Below, piece by piece: positions 47,882 to 60,882 of a stretch of DNA of 64,000 nucleotides (its first letter is position 1; the number at the start of each line of letters is the position of its first letter). This DNA is from Pilatotrama ljubarskyi (lineage: Eukaryota > Basidiomycota > Agaricomycetes > Polyporales > Polyporaceae), in the NCBI GenBank assembly GCA_022385805.1, contig MU277670.1, forward strand, positions 33,875 through 97,874, in the 5' to 3' direction. The notes under the pieces were generated by a model. The model saw only the letters and a list, made by a program, of their open reading frames with translations, ran no database searches and had not been told where the DNA came from. The translations under genes were made by a program, and so were the position numbers.

Positions 47882-50800
47882 ATGGAGGTCTTCCAACCTG
47901 ATCCCACCGTCATGCGGTCCGAAGGCCGCTGTGCTATGCGTGGTTCTTGCGGTCCCAAGGTTATCTTCGGGAGGCCTCTACCTTGTCCTTACGACGGGCC
48001 TCCATCCGAGGTACGTTCACCTCCAACCGTCATGCGAAGGCGTACGAACTCACTCGAGACAGGACGACGTCGATCGCGACCTCCTCACCACTCTCTGCGG
48101 CGCAGACTACGCCCTGGGCCCCACATGCTGTACCAGCAATCAGCTAGAGACCTTGCGAGACAACCTTGGCCTCGCCGAGAACCTCATATCATCCTGCCCC
48201 GCATGCCGCAACAACTTCCGCCAGTTCTGGTGCTCCTTCACATGTTCCCCCAACCAGGCGTCCTTCCTCAATGTAACTGGCACTCAGGAATCTACCACTG
48301 GGGAGACCGCTGTCAAGTCCGTAGACTTCTATGTATCCGAGCACTTCGGGAAGGGTTTCTACGACAGCTGCAAGGACATCAAGATGGGTGCCACCAACGG
48401 CTACGCCATGGACCTGCTCGGCGGTGGCGCGAAGGACTACCACGCGTTCCTCAAGTTCATGGGCGACGAGAAGGACATGGGCAGTCCTTTCCAGATCAAC
48501 TTCCCCACGGAGCCCCCACCAGAGTACTCGTCGCTCAACGTCACGGCTCGGAATTGCTACGACAATGACCTGGCAAGCAGATGCACGTGTATAGACTGCC
48601 TCGACGTCTGCGAGACGCTCCCCGACATCCCTCCTCCAAACTCTGAGCCTACATGTCACGTCGGCCTCGTCTCATGCCTCACATTCGTACTCTTGCTTGC
48701 GTATGGACTTGCAGTACTTTCGTTTATGCTCGGTTACGGACTCCAGGTGACTCTCCGGCGACGACGAGAGAAGTCCTATGAGCGCGTCGCGCTTGCCCCC
48801 GATAATGCTTCAGAACGTCTCGCCTCTCCACGGTCCCATACACGCGGCTTGGTTGGCGCATCCTCCTTGGCACAGTACCTGGACGGCGAAGACTCCACCG
48901 GTACACAATCCGAGTCCCGTCGCCTCGGGCGAGGAGCCTCTCTCCTAGACCCCATCGAGACGGTGCAACCCCGGCACTACAAGCTGAATAGGATACTCCG
49001 CCGCGCCTTCTACAGGCTCGGTCTCTTCGCTGCAACATACCCGTGGCTCAACTTTGCCCTCGTCTTCGCCCTGTTCGGTCTCCTCAATCTCGGATGGAAA
49101 CGCTTCGAGATCGAGACGGACCCTGTCCGCCTCTGGGTCGCGCCAGACTCCGAGAGCAAGCTCCAGAAGGAGTATTTTGACGAGCACTTCGGGCCATTTT
49201 ACCGCGTAGAGCAGATCTTCGTCACCGCCGTCGCACCCAGCGGCGGTTCTTCTCCGGGAGACAAACCGCCTGTACTCTCGTGGGACCACTTGCAGTTCTG
49301 GGCAGACGTGGAAGAGGACATCCGGAACCTGGAGTCGTCGCCGCATGGCTTCACCCTCTCCGACGTGTGTCTGAAGCCGGCGGGACCGGACGGCTTCTGC
49401 GTTGTCCAGTCCGTTATGGCGTGGTTCGGGAACGACTTGTCGTCTTACGACCCGGACTCGTGGAAGGACCGCTTGGAGAACTGCGCAGAGACCCCTGTCA
49501 ACTGTCTTCCTGACTTCCAGCAGCCGCTTGCGCCGCAGATGGTCTTGGGCTCGGTTCCCGAGGACGAGGACGGCAGGAAGGAATACCTGGACGCGAAGGC
49601 GCTCGTCGTAACGTACGTGGTTCCTGACTCGTTGAACATGACGGAGCAGGCAAAGGCCATGGAGTGGGAATATGCGCTCCGCGACTACCTGCAGAAGCTC
49701 ACCGAACGTGCTCCGGATGAAGCTGGCTTGGAAGTTGCCTGGTCCACTGGTATCTCGCTTGAAGAGGAGATCAACAAGAGCACGAACACCGATATCAAGA
49801 TCGTGGTCCTCTCCTACGTAGCCATGTTCTTCTACGTCGCGCTCACGCTTGGCAGCGGCGCCTCCACGCGCGACGAGGAGGGCCTCTGGTCCTGCCTGGT
49901 CCAGTGGGCGGTCAACCTTCCCAAGTTCTTCTGGCAGCCGTCTGCGTCCTCCACTCAGTCGCTCGACTCCCGCCTGTCACCTCGGATCTTGCCCCGCCTC
50001 CCGCGCGCCCTGTTCGTGGGCTCGAAGTTTACGCTCGGACTGTTCGGCATCGCGCTCGTTATCCTGTCCGTCTCGTCATCAGTCGGACTCTTCTCCGCGC
50101 TCGGTGTCAAGGTCACGCTCATCATCGCCGAGGTCATCCCCTTTCTCGTCCTCGCCGTCGGCGTCGACAACGTCTTCATTCTCGTGCACGAGCTCGATCG
50201 CCAGAACCTTCTCCACGGACCGAACGCAGGTACTGGCGCCGGCGCTCCCTCATGGGCATACGGCGACAACTACAGCTACGGGCACACGACGCCCATGAGC
50301 CCCACAGCGCAGTCGCGCACGCGCTCCGGCGTGGACTCGCTCGACCGCGACCGCGAACACGAACACGAACAGGAGACTTCATACGACGTCGGCTCGGCGC
50401 CGCAGTACCTGTCCGCGGAGGAGCGCGTCGCGCGGACGCTCGCGAAGATGGGGCCGTCGATCCTGCTGAGCACAGTGACGGAGACGGTCGCGTTCGCGCT
50501 GGGCGCGCTAGTCCCGATGCCCGCCGTGCGCAACTTTGCGCTGTATGCGGCTGGGAGCGTGTTCCTGAACGCGGTGCTGCAGGTGACGGTGTTCGTCAGC
50601 GCGCTTGTGGTGGATTTGCGCCGTGTCGAGGTGAGTCGCGATTTCTGAGGTGAAGTGAGGGGTCTTCGCTGATGATGCGTGTGCCAGGCGAGTCGGGTGG
50701 ATTGTTTCCCGTGCGTGCGGATGCCGCCGCGGATCGCGCTGCTTGAGGCGCCGCCAACGGGGAGCGGGCTGAGCTTCCTTGCACGGTTTATCCGCAAGCG

Positions 50801-52446
50801 CTATGCGCCGTTCCTGCTCAAGCCGTTGGTCAAGGGCGTAGTACTCCTCACGTTTGGTGGCGTTCTGGTGGCCTCGATCATCTCCATCCAACACATCAAG
50901 CTCGGATTCGGTGAGTCTGTATGCGACAACATGTCTCGGTAGTACTCATCCCCGGCCTAGATCAACGCCTTGCTTTCCCGTCAGAGTCATACCTGATTCC
51001 CTACTTCGACAGCGTGGATGCGTACTTGGATATCGGCCCTCCCGTGTACTTCGTAGTCCACGACGTCGATGTGGCTCACCGCCCGGGACAACAGGAGTTG
51101 TGTGGCAGGTTCACTACCTGCGACCCGCATTCCATCGCAAACGTCCTCGAGGCTGAGCGCAAGCGCGAAGACGTTTCGTATATCTCGCAGCCCGCCGCGT
51201 CCTGGATCGACGACTTCTTCAACTGGCTCGATCCGCTCAAGGACAAGTGCTGTCGCGTGCGAAAGGCGAATCACGACATCTTCTGTGACCCAGGCGAGTC
51301 CCCGCGCCGATGCCAAGTATGCTACGAGGACCACGAACCAGCATGGAACATCACTATGGACGGCCTGCCCGAAGGCGACGAGTTCATGATGTACCTCCGG
51401 CAGTGGCTCATTTCTCCAACGACCGAAGACTGCCCGCTTGCCGGCAAGGCGTCCTTTGGAGACGCCCTCGCGCTCTCCGCCGACGGCTCCGAAGTGGTCG
51501 CCTCGCACTTCCGGACGTTCCATCGGCCGCTCAAGTCGCAGGCGGACCTGATTAACGCGTTCGCGGCCGCGCACCGCATTGCGGACGACCTCGCGCGCGA
51601 GACGGGCGCGGCGGTGTTCCCGTACTCGCTCCACTACGTCTTCTTCGACCAGTTCGCGCACATCGTCGCCATTACAGAGCAGATCCTCGGGCTCGGGCTC
51701 GCCGCGGTGCTCCTCGTCACCGCGCTCCTCCTCGGGTCGTGGCGCACGGGCACGATCGTCACGGGGGTCGTCGCGCTCACGGTCATCACTGTCATGGGCG
51801 TGATGGGCGTGTGGGGGATCGACCTGAACGCGATCAGTTTGGTGAACTTGGTGATCTCTCTTGGGATCGCGGTGGAGTTCTGCGCACATGTCGCGCGGGC
51901 GTTTATGAGCGCTGGCTCGGGCCTGCCTGTCGACCATCCTGCTGGGCAGAAGGAACGGGATGAGCGGATGTGGATCGCCTTGGTGGACGTTGGGCCCTCA
52001 GTAAGTCCTGAGTTGACGGAGAAGCACTCGGGGTGCCGTACTCACTATGCCACAGGTGTTGTCCGGTATCACTTTCACGAAGCTCATTGGGATGTGCGTC
52101 CTGGCCTTGACGCGCTCCAAATTCCTGGAGGTGAGCGAAGGATCCTCTTCCTTGCATTGTGGGTCACTGAGACAAGGCCCTTAGATCTATTACTTCCGCA
52201 TGTGGTTGACGCTCATCATCTCTGGTGCATTGCACGGCCTGGTGCTCCTCCCTGTCGTGCTAAGTCTGGCCGGCGGTTCGGGATTCCCACAGCAAGAAGC
52301 TGACGAGGAGTGGATGTCTCATGCCATTCGGAATGATTACGAGTATACGTGAGTGCTTCCAGACATGGATGCGACGGGATACCTTTGCTAAGCGACGAAT
52401 ATTCAGCCCCTTCCTCGCGGATGACGATTCCGCAATGAGCGACTGA
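47882..52446 (+). CDS. ncr1: Niemann-Pick C1 sterol transporter (Ncr1)
   Basis: Seven exons: 47882-48010, 48063-50630, 50688-50910, 50961-52000, 52056-52130, 52185-52348 and 52407-52446, giving 1412 residues. The Cys-rich sterol-binding N-terminal domain is clear (GRCAMRGSCGPK; CGADYALGPTCCTSNQLETL; CRNNFRQFWCSFTCSPNQ). A transmembrane helix follows near VSCLTFVLLLAYGLAVLSF. The RND-type halves include the sterol-sensing domain around IIAEVIPFLVLAVGVDNVFI, and the second half has ISLVNLVISLGIAVEFCAHV. The protein moves sterol from the vacuole/lysosome lumen to the membrane. The only in-frame ATG (47882) gives no signal peptide: an in-frame TGA sits at 47822, so an upstream exon is probably missing from this model. 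Confidence 0.95.
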
Positions 52447-52609
52447 GCTACACAGGGCCACTCGGCGGATCATATGTATACTTAGCATAACACGACGATA
52501 TAGCGAACAGATCTACAGTATGCTTTTTCGGGCGCATCGTCCAATTCAGGCATACACATACGCATAGGACAAAAGCACTGCATATACAGACCAAGAAACG
52601 CCGGAACGG
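52447..52609. other. Short convergent gap between NPC1 and the SR-protein gene
   Basis: About 160 bp between stop codons, so the 3' ends probably overlap or abut. Confidence 0.5.
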
Positions 52610-53545
52610 TCAGTCCCTCGGGGACCTGGACCTGCTGTCGCGGATGTCGTCGCGGCTGTAGCTCCGTCTTCCGCGGCTCGGCGAGCGGGAGCGGCTGACA
52701 CTGCGAGAGTATCCAGACGAAGAGTAATACGAGCGAGAGCGGGAGCGTATAGGCGACCGCGAACGAGAGCGAGGCGTAAGAGAGCGCGTACGCGAGCGGC
52801 TTGATGCAAGCGAGTAGCTCCTCGACCGAGCACGGCCCCCACGCTCGTAGCTCGGCGAACGCCTCCTTGGGGGAAGGCGGTCTCCGATGCGCCGTGGCGG
52901 GGAGCGAGAGCGCGTACGTGAGCGCGAATAGCGGCGGTAAGTGTCCCGGGGTGGAGGCGGTCTGCGACCAGGCGGAGGAGGTCGGCGGTACGGGTCGTTG
53001 TAGCGGGGCTCATACGGACGGCGGCCACCGCGTGGGGGTGGAGATCTTGAGCGGGAGGGAGAGCGCGAGTAGGACTTGCCGCGGCCGTAGCGTGCGCGGG
53101 GCGGGGGGCGAGGAGAACGGCTGCGCGATCGCGACCGAGAGTAGGAGCGAGAGCGAATGGGGACGTCCGACAGTTCGCATTTCAGGACAGCGCCGTCGAG
53201 CTGGCCACCGTCCATGTGGGAGACTGCCTTTTGCGCCGCTGCGGAGTCGGCGTATTCGAGCGCGGCCCTGCCTCTGTTTTGGCCAGCTGTGACACTACCA
53301 TCAGTGCCTCGAACGGTATATGTACAACCCGTCTGCGTACATTTTCCGTACAGTGGAAGGTCGATCTTGACCAGCTCGCCGTAGAAGCCGAAGATTGTCT
53401 GAAGGTGCGACTCGACGACATTGCGGGTGAGGTTCGTGACGATGACCACCTTGGCGTGTGGGTTCCGAGGCGGCGAGTCGCTGTCCATGTCGACATCTTC
53501 GTCGCGCAGCGGGCGCGGGGAAAGAGACCTGCCTCTGCTTGACAT
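52610..53545 (-). CDS. rnps1: RNPS1-like SR protein (RRM plus RS domain)
   Basis: Two exons: 53545-53341 and 53286-52610, giving 293 residues. The RRM covers about 30-110: [20 protein letters not shown] opens it, and the RNP1-like segment [13 protein letters not shown] is restored by removing the 54-bp intron. The rest is an RS/RP-rich domain with repeats of SRSRSR and a Pro-rich centre ([13 protein letters not shown]). RNPS1 is a splicing activator and auxiliary factor of the exon junction complex in nuclear speckles. The intron is a multiple of three with no stop; retention would insert 18 residues into the RRM. Confidence 0.88.
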   Translation of the reverse strand: MSSRGRSLSPRPLRDEDVDMDSDSPPRNPHAKVVIVTNLTRNVVESHLQTIFGFYGELVKIDLPLYGKCTQTGCTYTVRGTDGSVTAGQNRGRAALEYADSAAAQKAVSHMDGGQLDGAVLKCELSDVPIRSRSYSRSRSRSRSPRPPPRARYGRGKSYSRSPSRSRSPPPRGGRRPYEPRYNDPYRRPPPPGRRPPPPRDTYRRYSRSRTRSRSPPRRIGDRLPPRRRSPSYERGGRARSRSYSLASSRSRTRSLTPRSRSRSPIRSRSRSYYSSSGYSRSVSRSRSPSRGRRSYSRDDIRDSRSRSPRD

Positions 53546-53794
53546 GATGAAGGGGTGGTGAACGCAGAGGTCGACGAGCGGAGGTCGTGCAGCAGCGCAG
53601 GACTGAGTTCACCCGAGGTCGGGCGTCTGTCACGTCACACGGGGCTCAGTCACAGAAACGTAGCACGTCACACTGCTCGCCAAAAGCGGTCGACCGATCG
53701 CGGGGTCGATCTGAGATCCCGTATTACAGATCTTCTGCAGCTGCCTCTGCACCTGCGAACACTTGACTTGTATACCTCCGTCTCCTTTCTGGTC
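53546..53794. promoter_or_regulatory. Divergent promoter, rnps1 and dph1
   Basis: About 250 bp between the start codons of two divergent housekeeping genes. No distinct motif is assigned. Confidence 0.45.
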
Positions 53795-55584
53795 ATGTCG
53801 GCGACATCTCCAACAACAACAGCTCCTTTGGCGAGCAAAAATGCATCGAAGCCTAGAAAACGGTTCGTTGGCAGCAAGAGCGCAACGCCATCGAAGCCCG
53901 GCTACTCTCCTACTCTCGCGAATCAAATACCTCCAGACATCCTGAACGATGCCCAACTGAATGCAGCAATCAAGCAGCTGCCCTCAAACTACTCGTTTGA
54001 GATACACAAGACAATACACCACGTACGGAAGAACCACGCCAAGATGGTAGCGCTTCAGATGCCTGAGGGTCTCCAGATGTTCGCGTGCACTATAGCAGAC
54101 ATCATTGAACAGTACGTCTGTACGGTCGTTTCCACGAATGTCTGGAACTGAGGGCGTATTGTGTTGCGACGCTTCCAGGTTTACAGAGGCGCTCACTGTG
54201 ATCATGGGAGATGTCACATACGGTGCCTGCTGCATCGACGACTACACCGCCGTTGCTCTAGGCTGTGATATGCTTATACACTATGGCCACAGTTGCCTCG
54301 GTACGTTCATATCATACCTCCACTTCTGATGGTCGCAGCTCCTTATGCCTATGGTAGTGCCGATTGACCAGACGACAATCAAGACCCTCTACATCTTTGT
54401 CGAGATCGGCATCGACTCCTCACATCTCCTCCAGACCATCCGACTGAACTTCCCTAGCGATCGCCAACGTTTCCACGAGTCTCTCCTAGACTCTGAGGAG
54501 CAGGAAGCGCATGTACCGGCGGGCCAGACACTTTCTCGTGGCGGGCATCTACGAATAGAAGGCCCAGAGCCAGCAGAAAAACCTGGCGAGGACCCTAGAG
54601 ACAATGCCCCCGGACCTTCTTCTTCCGAGCCTACCCGCTTGGCCCTGGTCTCGACCATACAATTTGTTGCTGCGCTGTCCCGCCTGAAGGATGACCTTTC
54701 CGCCGAGTACTCCGATTCCAATGACCCAGCAGCTCCAGCCGGGTTGATAACGGGGCCGGAGGCAAGCACGGGCGAGGTTTGCCAGATTTTGGACAGGCCT
54801 CGTCTGTGGACAGGAAAATACGATGTCACGATCCCTCGATCGAAGCCTCTATCGCCGGGTGAGATCCTAGGGTGCACCGCCCCACAGTTGAACGACGTCG
54901 ATGCTCTCTTGTAAGTCATCATGTCTGCACTCTCTTACACGCTCCCGACATGTACATATGTTCTCTAGGTATCTCGGAGACGGACGATTCCACCTTGAGT
55001 CCATCATGATCGCCAACCCCGACGTCCCTGCATTCCGATACGATCCTTACTCGAAGAAGCTCACGAGGGAACGATACGACCATGTCGAGATGCGCACGGT
55101 TCGCGACGAGGCCGTCCAGGCAGCACGCCGGAGCATCACACATCACGGCGACGCCTCGTCCTCCGCTTTATCCGAATCTCAGCCGCCGATGTGGGGCGTC
55201 GTTCTCGGGACTCTCGGTCGCCAGGGGAGCTTCAAGCAGCTGCGCGCGATCACCCAACAACTCGCTCAAGCATCTACACCAATACCATACATGCCCATCC
55301 TGCTATCCGAACTCTCCCCTGCGAAGCTTGCACTCTTCAACCCGCATATCGCGGCGTTCGTACAGACGTCATGCCCGCGGCTATCGATCGACTGGGGTTA
55401 TGCGTTCGAACGACCACTACTCAGCCCGTATGAGACTGCTGTTGCGGTTGGCAAGGCAGTTGGGTGGATGGCCGACGGCGAAGAGGACAGGCGGGAGAGG
55501 GCGCGGAAGGGCGGGGTTTACCCGATGGACTTCTACTCAGCGGGGAGCCCATGGGCTGTGGCAAGGACGAAGGCTATGTACTGA
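53795..55584 (+). CDS. dph1: Diphthamide synthesis enzyme Dph1
   Basis: Four exons: 53795-54111, 54179-54300, 54358-54910 and 54969-55584, giving 535 residues. Family motifs run in order: [93 protein letters not shown] and [14 protein letters not shown]. The three cysteines for the 4Fe-4S cluster of this non-classical radical SAM enzyme are in GACC, GHSC and TSCPR. With Dph2 it transfers a 3-amino-3-carboxypropyl group to the target histidine of elongation factor 2 in the cytosol. A Glu/Pro-rich insert around residues 215-270 is longer than in yeast. Confidence 0.96.
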
Positions 55585-55804
55585 TCGGGTTTTCCTGTCC
55601 GATGATGTATTGCAAAATGTATCGTTATAGCTCTCGGGGTATCCTGTAGCACGTACCTCAGATATCGCATCGCTGCCATGACCACGAATGGTTCACCTCA
55701 AAAGGTCTCAACCACCAAGCAAACAAAGGAGGCGTCTATGTCCCAATCTCAGAAGTACAAGTCGTCGAAAGCGAGTTACATGTCGTCAACAGAGTCGTCG
55801 GTGA
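55585..55804. other. Short convergent gap (dph1/far11)
   Basis: About 220 bp between stop codons. No further feature is seen. Confidence 0.5.
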
Positions 55805-58800
55805 TCATACACTGTCGGAAGATCGTCATTTAGTCCGTCGGGAATGCTTTGCATGCAAAAGATAGCTTACCCGTAAGCATACTCGACCTCATCCACGCCA
55901 GCACCGGCATGGAAGGGTCCGGACGGCTCCTTCGGCATCGGCCCGAGCTCCTCTTCGTCGTCGTTCTCGTCGATAGCCGTGCCATCGTCCAGCTCGAACG
56001 GCAGGACAGGGCGGAGGCCGCCGCTTCCGGAGCTCGAGCGGCGCCCGTGAGAAGGCGACTTGGTCAGCGCTGCCATTGTCTTGGGGCTCATGTGCTATGC
56101 CCGAGCCGTCAGTCCCCGCTCAACCTACTGATAAAATCCGCGAAAACTTACCTCCCAATTGTTGACGTTCTCGTCTGGAATGTCGCGGTCCTCTTTGCCC
56201 GAACCCCGAGCCTCGTCGGTCAGCTCGCCAATAGAAGCGATACTTTCGCTATCGCTGATGCTCTCCGTGATGTCGTTTACAAGTTCCGGCAAGCGATGCC
56301 ACGCCGTCGAACCCTGTGAGCTCGTGCCCGAGTGCTCGTCAGACCAGCGGAGGTACTCCTCGTACTCTTCCTCGAATGCGATGTCCTCCGTGACGTAAGG
56401 CAGAAAGATCGAAGGCTCGGTTGTCTGCGCACGCAAAGGCGGGAAGACATCCGCATCAACAGTGTTCGGCGTCGGGACAGGCCGGAGCATGCCCGAGAGT
56501 TCCGGAGGAGCATGGAGGCCCTCGAGATGATGGGAAATGCTCGCAGCACGCCGGTGCGCTCCGGATTGCACGGTCGCCTGTACGCCATAACGTTTATTAT
56601 TATCTGAGATGAACGTCAGCACGGCGACCACGGCTCTTGGGAATGCACGAGTACGTACAGAACTTGACGAGATGGCGTAGAGCTTGTTCCTGAGCCTGAA
56701 GCAGTGATATGATACATGAGTGGCACATGCGTGTATCGCAATACGAAGACAGACCTGCGCATCATAGACGTCATCAACCTCGATACCTGTCAGCCATTCG
56801 TCTCGGAGGTCGGGCCTGCAATTCAAGTAGATAGCGGTAATAACCTGCATGTTGGCTTTTGGAACGTCAGACTACAGGAACAATGCACCAATGAAACTGC
56901 GCAACTCACACTGGCGCCATTTCCGACCACAGAACGGCACTTGGCTCTTGATCAACTTCAGAACATGCAGTTGCAGCATGGGGTGCTGCACTTTCAATAT
57001 CCGCTTCAGCACCGCCTAGGAACCGCCGCGCACAAGTCAGTTGCGCCCAGCACGCGTCCTGCCTGATAGACAGGGCGTGACAAGGAAGATAGGAGACTCA
57101 CAGAGCTCTTGTATTGCACGAGCATGCGAATGCGATGCGACCGGTGCTTGGACAGCTTCTGCATGATTTTAGCAAAGTTGATCGTGGAGAAGAAGTTCCT
57201 CCAGGAGAAATCTGTCAGCAAGTCGATCTCCTCGTCGTGTTTCTGCCCATTGGGTAGTACGGTCGTCCGCACGATCGTTTGCCGCGAGGGACGCTGCATC
57301 TGCTCCTCCGGACCGCCCATGTCCGAGCGTCTGGCGAACCGCACCTGGCAATATCGGAAGAAACTGGAACGATGTCGGTGAAAAGGTGAGCGGCGGCGAG
57401 AACGTGTGCAAACTTACTTCCGTTCAGGTATGTCGGCTTTCGCTACTACCGCAGCGGACGCCTCATGCAGACTGAAGATCTTCAATATCAGGAGGAGGCA
57501 ATTGGTATCGAGCAAGAGCTGTCCGAGGTGGTGGAACTTCATCACATCTATCGACTCGTGAACTTTACTACTGAGGATACCAATGGGTACCGAAGCGACT
57601 TACGGGACATCTTGAACCACTTCAAAGTCAACAGGAGGATGGCCGACACCGCCTTGGACGTGATCTCACGATGCCGCGCCACATCGATCTCATCAAGTGT
57701 GGCAGGCTTTGGCGGCGCTTGGTCAAGTGCTGCGCGTAGTCTCAGTTATTCCGAGCACACCGCACGGTGGGCTGGTAATTACTCACGAGAGACAACTCCC
57801 GGCGGGAAGCCAGGCGCAGCATGTGGCGGGACAGCGCCGTTGCCGGTGGACACCGTTGCCAGGAGCAACTTCAAGAGAACGAGTACCCAACCGGGGAGGA
57901 CGGGCAGCACGGCGCTCTGTCGGCCGAAAGCATGAGGATGACAGAGCGGCAACGGTCAAGTGTAGAACACACATAGATCTGTTCGACCCTTTTCAGGCGC
58001 ATGAGGTCTTCTCGCCGCTCCTTTGCCTGGCGTCTGTCGGCGGCGGTCTCGCCCTCATTCATCGCCTTCTCCGCCGCTGCGATCTGGGCATCCAAGTGGG
58101 CGACATCGGGCAGCTTCTCGCCTGCCTCGTCCTCTACGGTCGGTGACTAGAATAGAACAGTCAACCTTCCACATAACTAGCGAATAAGCGTAAAACCCTA
58201 CGATGGGAGGAATCTTGGGTTCGGACGGGCGCTCGGGGCCAGGGAGATACTCCAGGCCGCTCTCCACCGTCATGCACTCTTCTCGTGTCTTCCACATCTG
58301 CCATAGGGACAGACTGACATACATGTGCTTGGCGTAGAGCCTGTCGGCCTCATCGATAGCGAACGGCACCAGGCGAGAATCATTGTAGCCGACGTTCGTC
58401 CGCGAGAAAGGGAAGAGGAATGGACGGCTCTGGTCGGTCTGGAACTGCTGCTTCTTGGGCTTAGGGGAGGGCGGTGGCGAAGGTGCTGGAGTGGCTGGTT
58501 GGGGAATAGGACGGAACGATGATCCAGCTTGGTTGGGATTGAACGGATGGGGCATAGCATTGTGGGAGTGATCCTGGTGCTGTGGCTCCGCGGCATCGTG
58601 TTCATAGTGATGACGTACGGGTATAGGGGAATATGCTTGGGCAAGCTTCGTTGTCGTGACTGGTATGGATGCCGGGACCGTAACGGGTGGTGGATTGAAT
58701 GTCGGGTACTTCACAGAGATCTCCTGCCGGAAGACCTCCAGGTCCAATGGAGATGACTTTATTGGGACAGCTGAGAAAAATGGGAAGAACAACGTTCAGA

Positions 58801-60073
58801 TGGCAAGCATAGGCCGGTGATAGGACGTGGGAAAGTACCTTCATCTGGGACTGGTGAAAGGCCCGCAAGCTCCCGCGTTAGCTTCTTCACAGATGCTAGC
58901 TCGCGGATGCCGCCACAGCATGTCAGAATCGTCTTCCACAGGACCAGGAGGAGCTGATGACATCGACCATGAGACTCATCCGATAGCATCATGAGTCAAG
59001 AGAAGATCCGTGCCTTCTTCACAGGGTATCCCTTGGCGCTCTTGTCCCGCAAGCCGGCGACCACATTGAACAAATAGACGGGCAGAGGCGGTTCCAGACT
59101 CACTGGGGTGGCGCACAAGAAAGTTAGCGTCGTGTACACGCAGGAGACGGCTTTGCTCACTCAGCTCGTCAGCAAAATCGTCATGACCCTTGAAGACTTC
59201 AACCATGTGATAAAGCATCCCTAGGTACACTGATAGCTCCGTGGTAACTTCCTCCAGAAAGTCCGACTTCTCCTGCGGGGAGATATTGAAGTGAGCGGCG
59301 TCCGCGTCTGATAGGGTGCTATAGACGGAGATGGAGTGTTAGTTGCGTCCCGGAATGTGCGCACACATGCGATCGTACCATAAAAGATCATGCTTTGAGG
59401 TTGCTATCTTGATGGCCTCTACTATACTGGTCACGCCATTCGCTGCTCTTACAACTTTGCAATTCTCGAAAATCCAGTGCAACTGATCTTCTTGAGACGT
59501 CGTCTCAGCAAAGGTGCCTGAAGAGCAGGTGAGCGGGCGAAATCTTGAGACGAGTACATCTGTCGGCACCTTGCAATACGTAGAACACGCGTCGGGCGTT
59601 CGTGAAACGGATCTCGGCGTCGCGATGCTCCAAGCTCTCGAGCAGCACCTCAACGTGCGCCTTGCGCTGTGCAAAGGAACTCGAAGTCCAGTCTGAAAGA
59701 CGTCAGGGAGTCTCACGTGGGTGCGAGGTTGTCCACGCACCTCCGGGAAAAGAGCCCTCCCAAGCCTTGAGGTTCTCGGCGACCTGGGGCGTTTCCACAT
59801 ACGAGTAGAATTCCTCTATCTCGTTGAGAACGGTGTCCTCGTCATTGTATTGGAAGTCGTAATATGATTGCTACTTCCTCACGGATGTCAGACGGGTGTA
59901 TGCGAGACTCGACATGACTGGGAACCGGACCCGACCTTGGGCTTCGGTGCGGAGCCGACCATAGCCTTCAGCTGGCCGAGAGTGATGGAGTCCAGGCCGA
60001 CTTGCTGCTGGAGGTTGCTGGGGTCAACATCCTGCGTGCTGAAGAAAGACGAGGGGATCTGGGGCAATACCAT
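55805..60073 (-). CDS. far11: STRIPAK subunit Far11/STRIP (N1221 and DUF3402 domains)
   Basis: I infer 19 exons that sum to exactly 1070 codons (1069 residues). The larger ones are 58770-58202, 57363-57102, 56603-56152 and 56094-55871. The N-terminal N1221 region has YDFQYNDEDTVLNEIEEFYS, HVEVLLESLEHRDAEIRFTN, YPVKK|LLLVLWKTIL and SPLDLEVFRQEISVKYPTF. A Pro/Ser linker leads to the DUF3402 half: RLVPFAIDEADRLYAKHMYV, VMKFHHLGQLLLDTNCLLLI, AVLKRILKVQHPMLQLHVLK and VITAIYLNCRPDLRDEWLTG. Far11/STRIP (HAM-2 in Neurospora) scaffolds PP2A and GCK kinases at the nuclear envelope/ER for cell fusion and development. The intron at 58954-59013 starts with GC. The last exon carries only 7 coding bases (55811-55805). 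Confidence 0.95.
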
Positions 60074-60882
60074 GTTGACTGCGGCTAAGAGAGCGAGCGT
60101 GCGTCCAGAGCTTCAGTGAGTTCCCGCGGTGGTAGTACGCGATGCGGCGGAGCAGTCAGTGCACTGTACAGGCGTCAGATTCCGAGAACGCGCTAGGGGC
60201 CGTGGACGCTGCGGAGAACGATGCGCAGCCAAGCTCAGAAGCAGGCGGCGGGCATGAGTCAAGGACGGGAGGCGTGCGCGTATTGTCGGCGCAAGCGTAT
60301 GATACGCCAGGGGTTTGTTTGCAGAGTGCGTATGTAAGAGCGCAGGCCGGGGCAGGGATGGGTGTGCTTACATAAGCTGCGGGGGAGAGAAAGACGGGCG
60401 CTGTTTTCAGTCGCAAGGCTCTTTCCAAGCCACGACGACATCGGCCCCCCCTCCTCTGCTTGGATCGACCCTCCCTCCTCGTCGGTCTCTCAGGCTCGTT
60501 GCCAGTTTCCTCTTGCCCCCCGCGACTGACAACTGCGACGGCGTCGACTCAGGAGAGGGCGTTCTAGTCCCCGCCAGCGATACTCACTAGCGAGGGAGGG
60601 AGCCACGGCCACCGTCAGTGTCTGATCTCCCCTTCTCCCCGTCGAGCATCCAAAAAGGCACGCCTTCGTTGTGCGTCTGCCACTGAGTCCCCCATCCATC
60701 CCCCATCGACCGCTATCCCCTCCCATCTTCCCCTTCCGTCTCCTTCACGACTTACTTTACGACCGGCCCACAAGCCCCCTCAATCCACGCCGCACATCCC
60801 GGCACAGCGTCATAGGTCCTGCCCAACCACAAAGGTCGTGCAGCCGCCTGTGACCTTTTTCTCCTTTCTCTCCCCCTTGCAG
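60074..60882. promoter_or_regulatory. Divergent promoter, far11 and cyclin-fold gene
   Basis: About 810 bp. From 60430 to 60870 the plus strand is strongly CT-rich, a usual sign of a fungal promoter or 5' leader. The sequence CCCCCTTGCAG just before the ATG at 60883 looks like a 3' splice site, so a 5' UTR intron may end there. Confidence 0.5.
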
